The notes beneath the pieces were generated by a model. That model saw nothing but the letters and a program-made list of their open reading frames with translations, was not told the DNA's origin and ran no database searches. Positions 36,475-45,063 of a stretch of DNA of 64,000 nt are shown here, piece by piece. The DNA comes from Paenibacillus glycanilyticus (GTDB lineage Bacteria > Bacillota > Bacilli > Paenibacillales > Paenibacillaceae): positions 620,001 to 684,000 of the forward strand of contig NZ_JAMBNP010000002.1 in the NCBI RefSeq assembly GCF_023715145.1, read 5' to 3'. Within the stretch, counting starts at the first letter, position 1; each line of letters opens with the position of its first letter. The position numbers and the translations under genes were made by a program.

Positions 36475-38184
36475 ATGCTGCGCGAGCTATCCATTCGGAA
36501 TTTAGCGGTTATTGAGGAAGTCAACGTTTCGTTTCATCATGGATTTCATGTATTAACAGGTGAGACGGGTGCGGGGAAATCCATTATTATTGATGCACTT
36601 AGCTTAATTGTTGGTGGACGGGGCTCCGCGGATATGGTCAGGTATGGCTGTGATAAGGCCGAGATGGAGGCAATGTTTGATTTGCCTTCGTCCCATCCGG
36701 TATGGACGGTACTGGAACGGCTTGGCGTTCAAGCTTCAAGAGAAGAGATGCTTGTCATCAGACGGGAGCTGACTTCCCATGGCAAGAGCAGCAGCCGCGT
36801 TAACGGACAGCTTGTCACGATGACGATGCTGCGGGAAATTGGCGAATGCCTTGTTAATATTCATGGTCAGCATGAGCATCAATCGCTACTGCGTACCGAA
36901 CAGCACTTGGAATGGCTGGATTTGTTCGCCGGCGACTTGTTAATTGAGCGGAAGACCGCCTATCGCGCCGTGTATCAGCAGCTGCAGCAAGCAAGAGCGT
37001 CTGTCCGCGAGTTGGAGGAGACAACCCGGCATAACGTTCAAATGCTGGACTTGTACCGGTATCAGATCGAAGAGATCACCAATGCGAATCTGAAGGAAGG
37101 CGAAGATGAGCATTTGGCGGAAGAGAAGCGCAAGCTGCAATATGCAGGCAAGCGCATGGACAGCGTGTCCGAGGCTTATTCGTTATTGTATAACGGCAAA
37201 GGCCTTGATGCGATCAGCAAAGCGATCGCCAAGCTTACGGATATCCAAGCTTATGATCCAACAGTGCTGTCACCGATGCTCGAGCAGCTTCAGTCTGCCT
37301 TTTATCAAGCCGAGGATGCCGTATTCCAGCTTCGCGATTACCGTGACGGCATTGATTCTGATCCGGAGCAGTTGTCCATCATTGAGGACAGGCTGGATTT
37401 GATTAACGGTCTGAAACGCAAATATGGCGAGACGATTCCGGATATTATTCAATATTTGGAGCGGATTAACGAAGAACGCGACAAGATCGAGAACCGTGAT
37501 GAGTATTTGGATAAGCTGCGCAAGGATGAATTACGACTGTATTTGCAGGCGCATGAATTGGCACAGGAGCTGTCCGAGCTACGTGCCCATGCTTCGGAAC
37601 GTCTCGCGGCCGCAATCGAGCTCGAGCTGAAGCAGCTGCAGATGGGCAATACCATATTCCGCGTACAGCTGGATCATCCGGCAGCAAGTGAAGCCTCTGA
37701 GATGGCTTCATTAAATGCTAACGGTATTGATGAAGCGATCTTTATGCTCTCGACCAACCCGGGCGAGCCGTTGAAGCCGCTCAATAAGATCGCCTCAGGC
37801 GGTGAGATGTCGCGTATCATGCTTGCGCTGAAGGCGATATTTGCGGAGATCGACCAGGTTCCAGTGCTTATTTTTGACGAGGTGGATACCGGTGTCAGCG
37901 GCAGAGCGGCACAAGCCATCGCGGAGAAAATGTCGCAGCTGTCAGCGAAGTGCCAAATCTTCTCGATCACGCATCTTCCTCAGGTTGCGTGTATGGCGGA
38001 TCATCATTATGAAATCCGCAAGCATATTATCGAGCAGCGCACTTCAACGAATGTGACGAAGCTTGCGGAGCTTTCGCGGATTGAGGAGCTTGCCCGTATG
38101 CTCGGCGGGGTGGAAGTTACGGAAAAAACCCGTCATCATGCACAAGAAATGCTTGTTTTGGCGGATCGGCAGAAGGGAGCCTAA
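36475..38184 (+). CDS. recN: DNA repair protein RecN
   Basis: A 569-residue SMC-like protein. Walker A GETGAGKS (about residues 28-35), long coiled coils (about 155-240 and 290-385), ABC signature ASGGEMSRIMLAL and Walker B PVLIFDEVDTGVSG. It gathers DNA ends in double-strand break repair. ATG 36475 is nine bases after GGAGG; TTG 36469 is too close. Likely transcribed with the two upstream genes from the LexA-box promoter, which suits a break-repair protein. Confidence 0.96.
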   Translation: MLRELSIRNLAVIEEVNVSFHHGFHVLTGETGAGKSIIIDALSLIVGGRGSADMVRYGCDKAEMEAMFDLPSSHPVWTVLERLGVQASREEMLVIRRELTSHGKSSSRVNGQLVTMTMLREIGECLVNIHGQHEHQSLLRTEQHLEWLDLFAGDLLIERKTAYRAVYQQLQQARASVRELEETTRHNVQMLDLYRYQIEEITNANLKEGEDEHLAEEKRKLQYAGKRMDSVSEAYSLLYNGKGLDAISKAIAKLTDIQAYDPTVLSPMLEQLQSAFYQAEDAVFQLRDYRDGIDSDPEQLSIIEDRLDLINGLKRKYGETIPDIIQYLERINEERDKIENRDEYLDKLRKDELRLYLQAHELAQELSELRAHASERLAAAIELELKQLQMGNTIFRVQLDHPAASEASEMASLNANGIDEAIFMLSTNPGEPLKPLNKIASGGEMSRIMLALKAIFAEIDQVPVLIFDEVDTGVSGRAAQAIAEKMSQLSAKCQIFSITHLPQVACMADHHYEIRKHIIEQRTSTNVTKLAELSRIEELARMLGGVEVTEKTRHHAQEMLVLADRQKGA

Positions 38185-38307
38185 TGGAAGGCATTCAGGG
38201 AATGTTTTTGCGGTCATAAAAGAATCTGTGCAGGGTAACTTAAAGGTACGCCAATGGCGAAACGACCTTTCTCGTCATGCGATGGAATAACAGGGAGCGT
38301 GAAATCA

Positions 38308-39648
38308 TTGAACTCCAGCCCAAGGAAGAAATGGTTTGGCCTAGTTCTCGTTATCTGCGTCTGCATGATCGGACTCTCCGCGCCGTTTCAACATTTTGCC
38401 GCATTCCCGAATGAACTACGTTTATTCTCCGGCCAACTGAAACGATTACAATATGGAGTACCCGTACATGCAGAAGTTACCGTGGATCCACGAATGCTTC
38501 AGATTAATGGCTCAACCCATCAGTCATTATCAGTCAATTTGAACGACCCGATTTCGTTACAGCCGCATCAAAGCGGTCAAACGAGCATGAAAGTGAAATT
38601 ATTTGGTAAAATTCCGTTCAAGACTGTCAAGGTTAATGTCGTTCCTGATTTGAGGGTAATTCCGGGCGGCCAGACAATTGGCGTGAAGGTGAAATCCGCC
38701 GGCATACTTGTTGTTGGTCATCATCAGGTCCGTGCGAGTAACGGAACAAAGGAGTCCCCGGGCGAAAAAGCGGGTCTCCGGTTAGGCGATCTTATTATTA
38801 GGATCGATGGGCACAATATTAATGAAGTCCGCAAGGTCGCTGATTTGGTGGAACTGGCAGGCAAGGAGCAGCGTCCACTCGTTATTACTTATAAGCGCAA
38901 CGGTACCATTGGGGAAACAAAGCTGTATCCAATCCGCGATGCAGAAGAGCGTAATTGGAAGCTTGGTCTTTACATTCGCGATTCCGCGGCAGGTGTTGGT
39001 ACTCTAACGTTCTATGCTCCTGATCAAGGTGTCTACGGTGCTCTTGGCCATGTGATTACGGATATGGACACTCAAACGCCAATTGAGGTTGGCGAAGGGC
39101 AGATTTTGCAGTCCAGCGTGACGTCCATTAACAAAAGCCAAACGGGAGAGCCGGGAGAGAAACGGGCCCATTTCGTAAAAGAAGGCAAGATTCTAGGCAA
39201 TATTGAACGCAATACGCCATTCGGAATTTTTGGCAAGATGAACGAAAATCCGAATCATAGTTACAGCGAAAAATCTATGCCTGTAACATTTGCCGAAGAG
39301 GTCAAGGAAGGTCCGGCTCAAATTTTGACTGTTGTTAACGGGCAGAAGGTCGAACGATTTGATATTGAGATCGCACACGTAACGAAGCAGCCTGCCCCTG
39401 CTACAAAGGGTATGGTTATCAAAATAACCGATAAACGCCTTCTTGATAAAACAGGAGGTATCGTTCAAGGGATGTCGGGCTCACCGATCATTCAGAACGG
39501 GAAGCTTGTTGGAGCGGTAACGCATGTGTTTGTTAACGATCCGGCTTCCGGTTATGGCTGCTTTATCGAATGGATGCTGCAGGATGCCGGTATCTTGATG
39601 AGAGAGCAATCTACGCGTGGTACAGCCGCACAAGGTACAGCTGCATAA
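38308..39648 (+). CDS. spoIVB: SpoIVB, PDZ-domain signalling protease
   Basis: A 446-residue S55 peptidase: N-terminal hydrophobic anchor (about residues 10-30), PDZ domain (about 125-200), and the catalytic serine protease domain with His in VYGALGHVITD and Ser in GMSGSPII. Secreted from the forespore into the intermembrane space, it triggers SpoIVFB to process pro-sigma K. TTG 38308, ten bases after GGGAG, is chosen over GTG 38299, which abuts the site. The last residues are an Ala/Thr/Gly-rich tail. Confidence 0.96.
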   Translation: MNSSPRKKWFGLVLVICVCMIGLSAPFQHFAAFPNELRLFSGQLKRLQYGVPVHAEVTVDPRMLQINGSTHQSLSVNLNDPISLQPHQSGQTSMKVKLFGKIPFKTVKVNVVPDLRVIPGGQTIGVKVKSAGILVVGHHQVRASNGTKESPGEKAGLRLGDLIIRIDGHNINEVRKVADLVELAGKEQRPLVITYKRNGTIGETKLYPIRDAEERNWKLGLYIRDSAAGVGTLTFYAPDQGVYGALGHVITDMDTQTPIEVGEGQILQSSVTSINKSQTGEPGEKRAHFVKEGKILGNIERNTPFGIFGKMNENPNHSYSEKSMPVTFAEEVKEGPAQILTVVNGQKVERFDIEIAHVTKQPAPATKGMVIKITDKRLLDKTGGIVQGMSGSPIIQNGKLVGAVTHVFVNDPASGYGCFIEWMLQDAGILMREQSTRGTAAQGTAA

Positions 39649-39660
39649 GAAAATAACAAA

Positions 39661-39706
39661 AACCGCTGACTGGGCTAAGCATTGGACCTGTCAGCGGTTA
39701 TTTCAT
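39661..39706 (+). terminator. Terminator after spoIVB
   Basis: AACCGCTGAC (39661-39670) pairs with GTCAGCGGTT (39690-39699), followed by a short T-rich tract. Confidence 0.8.
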
Positions 39707-39731
39707 TTCAGCGTCTAGAAATGGTTAGATT

Positions 39732-39738
39732 TGTCGAA
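39732..39738 (+). promoter_or_regulatory. Spo0A box 1
   Basis: TGTCGAA matches the 0A box TGNCGAA exactly, 184 bases before the spo0A start. Confidence 0.65.
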
Positions 39739-39816
39739 AATTTACGAACGTCATCAAAAATTGTAATAAATTATTTATTATAACGAAAAAGATTAAAAAA
39801 TCAAAGGAAAAAAATT

Positions 39817-39823
39817 TTCGACA
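39817..39823 (-). promoter_or_regulatory. Spo0A box 2
   Basis: TTCGACA is an exact 0A box on the minus strand, directly before the sigma-H -35 element. Confidence 0.7.
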
Positions 39824-39852
39824 GAAGGAATTTAAACCGCCATGTCGAAAAC
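39824..39852 (+). promoter_or_regulatory. Sigma-H promoter of spo0A
   Basis: GAAGGAATT (39824-39832) matches the -35 RNAGGAWWW fully; 11 bases on, GTCGAAAAC (39844-39852) matches the -10 RNNGAATWW with one or two deviations. B. subtilis spo0A also has a sigma-H promoter flanked by 0A boxes. Confidence 0.7.
39843..39849 (+). promoter_or_regulatory. Spo0A box 3, overlapping the -10 element
   Basis: TGTCGAA is an exact 0A box lying on the proposed sigma-H -10 region, where bound Spo0A~P would affect polymerase directly. Confidence 0.7.
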
Positions 39853-39915
39853 TTTATTCCAAGACAACTAGGGAAGGTAATCGCGAGTGAATACCATTTA
39901 AGGGAGGACCAGACA

Positions 39916-40731
39916 TTGCACAAGATCGAAGTATTGTTGGCAGATGACAATCGTGAATTCACCAATTTATTATCCGAATACATATCGGAACAAAATGATA
40001 TGAACGTAAGCGGAGTGGCTTATAACGGTGAAGAGGTATTGTCTTATTTCGAAGAAGGCAGAAAAATCCCCGATGTTCTAATCCTTGATATTATAATGCC
40101 GCATTTGGATGGCCTGGGCGTGCTCGAGCGAATTAAAGAGATGAACATTTCTCCAATGCCTAAGATCATCATGCTGACTGCATTTGGTCAAGAGAACATC
40201 ACCCAAAAAGCCGTACAGCTTGGCGCTTCGTATTATATTTTGAAACCGTTCGATATGGAGATTCTTGCGAACCGGATTCGCCAATTGGTGGGAAATAATA
40301 CGTTTGCCTCTTCAGCATCGTTTAGTTCTGCCACAACAACGACGGTCAAATCAAACGTCGTCCCGCTTGCTAAAGGCAAAAACCTTGATGCAAACATTAC
40401 AAGCATTATCCATGAGATTGGTGTTCCAGCCCATATTAAAGGGTATCAGTACTTGCGCGAAGCGATTACGATGGTATATAACAATATCGAAATTCTTGGC
40501 GCGATTACAAAAACGCTGTATCCGGCAATCGCTGAGAAGTTCAAAACAACGCCATCCCGCGTTGAACGTGCCATCCGCCACGCTATTGAAGTAGCATGGA
40601 CCCGCGGCAACATTGATAGCATTTCGCACCTGTTCGGCTACACCATTAACATCAGCAAGTCGAAGCCTACAAACTCCGAATTTATCGCAATGGTTGCTGA
40701 TAAGCTCCGGATCGAACACAAAGTAAGCTAA
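39916..40731 (+). CDS. spo0A: Spo0A, master regulator of sporulation
   Basis: A 271-residue response regulator. Receiver domain with the acidic pair in LLADDN (residues 8-12), phosphoacceptor Asp in LILDIIMPH (about 56) and Lys in LKPFD (about 108); a Ser/Thr-rich linker (about 130-150); and the C-terminal Spo0A DNA-binding domain with [20 protein letters not shown] 39916 is eight bases after GGGAGG. Its own promoter carries three 0A boxes, implying autoregulation. Confidence 0.98.
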   Translation: MHKIEVLLADDNREFTNLLSEYISEQNDMNVSGVAYNGEEVLSYFEEGRKIPDVLILDIIMPHLDGLGVLERIKEMNISPMPKIIMLTAFGQENITQKAVQLGASYYILKPFDMEILANRIRQLVGNNTFASSASFSSATTTTVKSNVVPLAKGKNLDANITSIIHEIGVPAHIKGYQYLREAITMVYNNIEILGAITKTLYPAIAEKFKTTPSRVERAIRHAIEVAWTRGNIDSISHLFGYTINISKSKPTNSEFIAMVADKLRIEHKVS

Positions 40732-40736
40732 AGATG

Positions 40737-40785
40737 AAAACCGCTATTTATTATTGGTTTCTCCAATATGAAGGCGGTTTTTCTT
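40737..40785 (+). terminator. Terminator after spo0A
   Basis: AAAACCGC (40737-40744) pairs with GCGGTTTT (40774-40781), with an inner ATTGG/CCAAT, and T-rich sequence follows. Confidence 0.82.
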
Positions 40786-40801
40786 TTCAAGGCAAAAAGG
40801 C

Positions 40802-40846
40802 AAAAAAACACCCCGCAGTACTCCTGGAGTAGCAGCGGGGTGTTCT
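40802..40846 (-). terminator. Terminator of the DUF2627 gene
   Basis: ACACCCCGC (40808-40816) pairs with GCGGGGTGT (40835-40843), with TACTCC/GGAGTA inside. On the minus strand the stem is followed by a run of T (the A run at 40802-40808). Confidence 0.85.
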
Positions 40847-40861
40847 ATGTCGGTTGCGAGT

Positions 40862-41155
40862 TTAAGCTTGCGGTTTAGGCGGTCTAGGACGCTTCGGACG
40901 AAATCTGGGAGCTACGTAATTGCGCTTGCGGTCGCGGAAGAAGATCCAGCCGCCAATAAAGCCAACGCCAATAGTGAATAGGACAAGACCAAATAAAAAG
41001 CTGAGCCATGCGAAATCCGGTTTAATGGCATCATTGCCAAAATCGGAGAAGAAATTAAATAAGGCATTTTTCATTTTGAGAAAGCCGATACAGGCAGCAA
41101 TGCCGGGAATGACGAGCAGCAGTACGGCAATTAGACGGGCAGCAACTAATCTCAT
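40862..41155 (-). CDS. DUF2627 membrane protein (YqzF-like)
   Basis: A 97-residue protein with two membrane helices (about residues 5-25 and 48-70) and a basic, proline-rich tail (RFRPKRPRPPKP). It matches DUF2627/YqzF, which in B. subtilis lies between the spo0A and bkd regions, as here. AAGGAGATC precedes the ATG at 41155. Confidence 0.82.
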   Translation of the reverse strand: MRLVAARLIAVLLLVIPGIAACIGFLKMKNALFNFFSDFGNDAIKPDFAWLSFLFGLVLFTIGVGFIGGWIFFRDRKRNYVAPRFRPKRPRPPKPQA

Positions 41156-41287
41156 ATGTATAATGATCTCCTTGTAACCGATATAAACATTCCTTCCTAT
41201 GATACCTTTTTCTAGTGGCAGTGTCTATTTCGGAAATTTAACGATGTAAATCGATTTGAAAAAAGGTACAATAGGACGAGTGGTATC

Positions 41288-41355
41288 ATGCTTACGAAGC
41301 AAGAATTGTCACAAATCACCTACACATAATAGGCTTACTAGGGAACAATTCTTTT
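41288..41355 (+). repeat. Hairpin repeat family B, copy 1
   Basis: ATGCTTACGAAGCAAGAATT (41288-41307) begins a unit whose AAGAATTGT pairs with ACAATTCTT at 41345-41353. The same start recurs at 41361. Related units lie at 54594-54685 before deoB. Confidence 0.65.
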
Positions 41356-41360
41356 AGCTG

Positions 41361-41396
41361 ATGCTTACGAAGCAAGAATTGCTTCGCAATTCTTTT
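41361..41396 (+). repeat. Hairpin repeat family B, copy 2
   Basis: ATGCTTACGAAGCAAGAATT (41361-41380) repeats copy 1 over at least 21 bases. AAGAATTGC pairs with GCAATTCTT around TTC, then T5. It ends three bases before the AGGAGGG ribosome site of lpdA, so it could act as terminator-attenuator or affect translation. Confidence 0.7.
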
Positions 41397-41412
41397 TAGG
41401 AGGGAATACATA

Positions 41413-42840
41413 ATGACAATCCAAGTGGATGTAGCTGTGCTTGGCGGAGGCCCTGGCGGATATACGGCGGCAATTCGAGCTGCCCAGCTGGGGAAAAGCG
41501 TAGCCATCGTCGAGCTTGATAAGCTGGGCGGCACTTGCTTACATAGAGGCTGCATACCAAGTAAATCGCTGCTTCGCAGCGCGGAAGTATACGCGATTTT
41601 GCTGGAATCGGACAAATACGGAATCTCGGTAACAGAGGGTGCCTTGTCACTCGATTTCGATAAAGTTCAAACTCGCAAGGAACAGACGGTTGAACAATTG
41701 CATCGGGGCCTGAAAGGCCTGATGAAAAAATACGATATTCAAATTATAAACGGTAAAGGCCGGATTATTGGTCCGTCTATCTTTTCTCCGCGCAGCGGCT
41801 CTTTGGCAGTAGAACTGGCTGATGGAGAGATGGAATCCGTCGTATCGACGAATCTTATTATCGCAACGGGCTCACGCCCTCGTCATCTGCCGGGACTAAA
41901 ACCCGACGGCGTGCATATCTTGTCCAGCGACGATGCTCTTCAACTCGAGAAGCTTCCGGAGTCGATGCTTATTGTCGGCGGAGGCGTGATCGGCGTGGAA
42001 TGGGCATCGATGCTGCAGGATTTTGGCGCACAAGTAACGTTGGTTGAGGTTGGCGCAAGGCTGCTGCCGGGTGAAGATGCAGAAGTATCTGCCGAGCTTA
42101 CCAGATTGCTTCGCCGCCGCGGTGTCCGCGTATTAACGAATATTCAGCTCAAAACCGAAGAGCTGTCTATTAATGCGGATGAAGTATCAATTACAGCCGA
42201 AACTTCTGAGGGCAATATTCTGCTTACAGCAAACAAGCTGCTGCTGTCTGTTGGCCGTCAGGCGAACATTGAGAACATTGGTCTTGAGAACACGGATATT
42301 CAAACGAAAAACGGCGTCATTTATGTCAATGAATTCGGTCAAACGACGGAGCCTCATATTTACGCAATCGGAGACGTCATCGGAGGCGTGCAGCTCGCCC
42401 ATGCCGCTTCCCACGAAGGAGTAGCGGCAGCCGAGCATATTGCCGGTCATAAGAAAGCGGCGGTTGATCCTAATCTTATTCCACGTTGTATTTACTCCCG
42501 TCCGGAGGTTGCCTCTTACGGGCTTACGGAAGATAGCGCACGGACGAAGGGACATGATATCAAGACCGGGAAAATTCCGTTCGCAGCGATTGGCAAAGCG
42601 CTTGTGCTTGGCGAAGCAGACGGCTTTGTGAAGGTTATTGCCGACCGTAAAACGAATGATATTCTTGGTGTTCATATGATTGGCCCGCATGCGACCGATC
42701 TGATTTCGGAGGCGTCGCTTGCCGGCTTGTTAAATGCAACGCCATGGGAAGTAGGCCAGCTTATTCATCCGCATCCTACCTTATCGGAGGCGCTCGGTGA
42801 AGCGATGCTCGCCATCGACGGGAAATCGCTGGCTTTCTAG
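41413..42840 (+). CDS. lpdA: Dihydrolipoyl dehydrogenase (E3) of the branched-chain complex
   Basis: A 475-residue flavoprotein that reoxidises lipoamide with NAD. FAD site GGGPGGYTAAIRA (about residues 12-24), redox pair GGTCLHRGCIPSK (about 39-51), NAD site IVGGGVIGVEWAS, FAD-binding AIGDVIGGVQLAHAA and the C-terminal His-Glu in HPHPTLSEA. Its place before bkdAA-AB-B corresponds to lpdV of the bkd cluster. ATG 41413 follows AGGAGGG. Confidence 0.95.
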   Translation: MTIQVDVAVLGGGPGGYTAAIRAAQLGKSVAIVELDKLGGTCLHRGCIPSKSLLRSAEVYAILLESDKYGISVTEGALSLDFDKVQTRKEQTVEQLHRGLKGLMKKYDIQIINGKGRIIGPSIFSPRSGSLAVELADGEMESVVSTNLIIATGSRPRHLPGLKPDGVHILSSDDALQLEKLPESMLIVGGGVIGVEWASMLQDFGAQVTLVEVGARLLPGEDAEVSAELTRLLRRRGVRVLTNIQLKTEELSINADEVSITAETSEGNILLTANKLLLSVGRQANIENIGLENTDIQTKNGVIYVNEFGQTTEPHIYAIGDVIGGVQLAHAASHEGVAAAEHIAGHKKAAVDPNLIPRCIYSRPEVASYGLTEDSARTKGHDIKTGKIPFAAIGKALVLGEADGFVKVIADRKTNDILGVHMIGPHATDLISEASLAGLLNATPWEVGQLIHPHPTLSEALGEAMLAIDGKSLAF

Positions 42841-42881
42841 AGATACGAGCATGAAGGAGTCTTCCCCAAGCTTGCGATGCG

Positions 42882-42942
42882 TTTATTTCATCGCGAAACG
42901 AATGCTGCTCCTCCTAAGGGCGGTGCAGCCGTTTGCGCTTGC
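42882..42942 (+). repeat. Intergenic hairpin repeat, copy 2
   Basis: Shares the ordered blocks CGCGAAA, CTGCTCCTCCTA, GCAGCCG and CGCTTG with 2811-2871. CTGC/GCAG with inner CC/GG pairs can form a stem. It stands between lpdA and bkdAA, ahead of the bkdAA promoter. Confidence 0.65.
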
Positions 42943-42970
42943 GGGATTTTCTTTTTCGCCCGAATGCGGT

Positions 42971-42976
42971 TATAAT
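42971..42976 (+). promoter_or_regulatory. Probable -10 of the bkdAA promoter
   Basis: TATAAT 59 bases before bkdAA. The -35 (TTTCTT at 42948-42953) is poor, which would fit a regulated promoter. Confidence 0.5.
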
Positions 42977-42991
42977 AGGTAATATCAAGTC

Positions 42992-43008
42992 TTAGTACCT
43001 GGTTTTAA
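42992..43008. promoter_or_regulatory. FapR-like operator before bkdAA
   Basis: TTAGTACCTGGTTTTAA resembles the FapR operator form TTAGTA-N5-TACTAA: the left half and CCTG centre agree fully, the right half at four of six bases. It lies about ten bases after the expected start site. FapR controls lipid synthesis genes by sensing malonyl-CoA. This is inference from similarity. Confidence 0.4.
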
Positions 43009-43034
43009 AATCAGGTTAAAGGAGGCACAACCTC

Positions 43035-44048
43035 ATGAGTCAATCAACCGAACAAACCTTTCGTCATAATGAATTAGGCTTAAGCAATGAGAAAGCTCTT
43101 GAAATGTATGCGACGATGATGCTCGCACGTAAATTCGATGAGCGAAACATGCTCCTGCAAAGAGCGGGCAAAATTAATTTCCACGTATCCGGGATCGGCC
43201 AGGAGGTAGCACAGGTTGCCGCTGCTTTCGCATTAGACCGGGACAATGATTATTTCCTGCCTTATTATCGTGATTATGGATTCGTTCTTGCCGTTGGCAT
43301 GACGGTTAAGGAACTGATGCTGTCCGTCTTCGCGAAAGCGGAGGATCCAAACAGCGGCGGCCGTCAAATGCCGGGCCACTTTGGCAGCAAGCGCCTTCGG
43401 ATTGTAACGGGCTCAAGTCCCGTTACTACGCAAGTACCTCATGCTGTTGGCATTGCGTTGGCCGCAAAGATGAAGAACAAACCCTTTGTCAGCTTTGTAA
43501 CGTTTGGAGAAGGCTCGAGCAATCAGGGCGACTTCCACGAAGGCTGTAACTTTGCCGGAGTTCATAAGCTTCCGGTCATTTTGATGTGCGAGAACAACCA
43601 ATATGCCATTTCGGTGCCGGTGCACAAGCAGCTCGGCGGCCGTGTCGCAGACCGTGCCCTTGGCTACGGCTTCCCGGGATATCAGGTGGACGGCAATGAT
43701 GCGCTTGAAGTGTTCCGCGTCGTGAAGGAAGCGCGCGAGCGTGCTGTTGCGGGTGAAGGCCCGACACTTATCGAAGCGATGATGTACCGGATTTCGCCTC
43801 ACTCTACCTCTGATAATGATCTTGCTTACCGCACGAAGGAAGAAGTAGATGAGAACAAGGCCAAGGACGGTATTCCTAAATATAAACAGTATCTCGAAGA
43901 ATGCGGCCTTTGGAATGAAGAGCTCGAGGCTGAGCTTCAAGCGCGCATCCGCAAGATGGTGGATGAGGCAACGGAATACGGCGACAACGCTCCGTTCCCG
44001 GCGCCGGAATCCGTACTGTTGCATGTGTATGCGGAGGAGGGACGCTAA
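43035..44048 (+). CDS. bkdAA: Branched-chain 2-oxoacid dehydrogenase E1 alpha
   Basis: A 337-residue E1-alpha, thiamine diphosphate-dependent decarboxylase of branched-chain keto acids. GHFGSKRLRIVTGSSPVTTQVPHAVG and the ThDP motif GEGSSNQGDFHEG...NNQYAISVP are clear. Ends MLLHVYAEEGR-like and is followed at once by E1 beta. Products, branched acyl-CoAs, prime iso/anteiso fatty acids. A pyruvate dehydrogenase role is less likely from the RIS-PHSTSDND phosphorylation-loop type and from the bkd gene neighbourhood. Confidence 0.92.
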   Translation: MSQSTEQTFRHNELGLSNEKALEMYATMMLARKFDERNMLLQRAGKINFHVSGIGQEVAQVAAAFALDRDNDYFLPYYRDYGFVLAVGMTVKELMLSVFAKAEDPNSGGRQMPGHFGSKRLRIVTGSSPVTTQVPHAVGIALAAKMKNKPFVSFVTFGEGSSNQGDFHEGCNFAGVHKLPVILMCENNQYAISVPVHKQLGGRVADRALGYGFPGYQVDGNDALEVFRVVKEARERAVAGEGPTLIEAMMYRISPHSTSDNDLAYRTKEEVDENKAKDGIPKYKQYLEECGLWNEELEAELQARIRKMVDEATEYGDNAPFPAPESVLLHVYAEEGR

Positions 44049-44049
44049 G

Positions 44050-45033
44050 ATGGCAAACATGGATTATATCGATGCCATTCGATTGGCAATGAAGGAAGAG
44101 ATGGAACGCGACGAGGACGTATTTGTGCTGGGTGAAGACGTAGGCTTAAAAGGCGGCGTATTCACAACAACAAAGGGTCTGCAGGAGCAATTCGGCGAAA
44201 TGCGTGCCCTTGATACGCCGCTCGCGGAATCCGCTATCGCAGGTGTTGCGATTGGCGCGGCAATGTACGGCATGAAGCCGATCGCCGAGATGCAATATTC
44301 GGACTTTATGTTCCCGGCTACTAACCAAATCATCAGCGAAGCGGCGAAAATCCGTTACCGTTCCAATAATGACTGGAGCTGTCCGGTTGTTATCCGCGCG
44401 CCAATCGGCGGCGGCATTTTCGGAGGCTTATATCACTCGCAGTGTCCGGAATCCGTATTCTTCGGAACGCCGGGCCTCAAGATTGTAGCTCCATATACGG
44501 CTTACGATGCGAAAGGTCTGCTAAAAGCGGCTGTACGCGATCCGGATCCGGTTATTTATTTCGAAAATAAAAAATGCTATAAGCTTATTAACGGCGATGT
44601 GCCAGAGGGCGATTACACGGTTGAGATCGGCAAAGCGAATGTTCTTCGCGAAGGCGACGATATCACCGTAATCGGCTACAGCATGCCGCTTATGTTTGTT
44701 GAGCAGGCGGCAGCCGAGCTTGAGCAGGAAGGCATCAGCACTCATATTCTTGACCTTAGAACGCTGCAGCCGCTGGATAAGGAAGCTATTCTTGCCGCTG
44801 TCCGGAAGACTGGCAAAGTATTGATTATTCACGAAGACAATAAGACGGGCGGCGTAGGCGCGGAAGTATCGGCTATTATTGCGGAAGAACTGTTATATGA
44901 GCTGGATGCTCCTATCCAAAGACTTTGCGGTCCGGATGTACCGGCTATGCCGATCAACCCGCCGGGCGAGAAGTTCTTTATGCTCAATAAAGATAAAGTA
45001 AAAGATGCTATGCGCAATTTGGCGCTATACTAA
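44050..45033 (+). CDS. bkdAB: Branched-chain 2-oxoacid dehydrogenase E1 beta
   Basis: A 327-residue E1-beta. LGEDVGLKGGVFTTTKGL, DTPLAESAIAGVAIGAA, and a C-terminal transketolase domain with HEDNKTGGVGAEVSA. ATG 44050 has GAGGAGGGA just before it and overlaps nothing; the frame extends upstream into bkdAA but without a ribosome site. Forms an alpha2beta2 tetramer with BkdAA. Confidence 0.95.
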   Translation: MANMDYIDAIRLAMKEEMERDEDVFVLGEDVGLKGGVFTTTKGLQEQFGEMRALDTPLAESAIAGVAIGAAMYGMKPIAEMQYSDFMFPATNQIISEAAKIRYRSNNDWSCPVVIRAPIGGGIFGGLYHSQCPESVFFGTPGLKIVAPYTAYDAKGLLKAAVRDPDPVIYFENKKCYKLINGDVPEGDYTVEIGKANVLREGDDITVIGYSMPLMFVEQAAAELEQEGISTHILDLRTLQPLDKEAILAAVRKTGKVLIIHEDNKTGGVGAEVSAIIAEELLYELDAPIQRLCGPDVPAMPINPPGEKFFMLNKDKVKDAMRNLALY

Positions 45034-45063
45034 GCGGCAATCAGGTAGGGAGATGGATAATTA

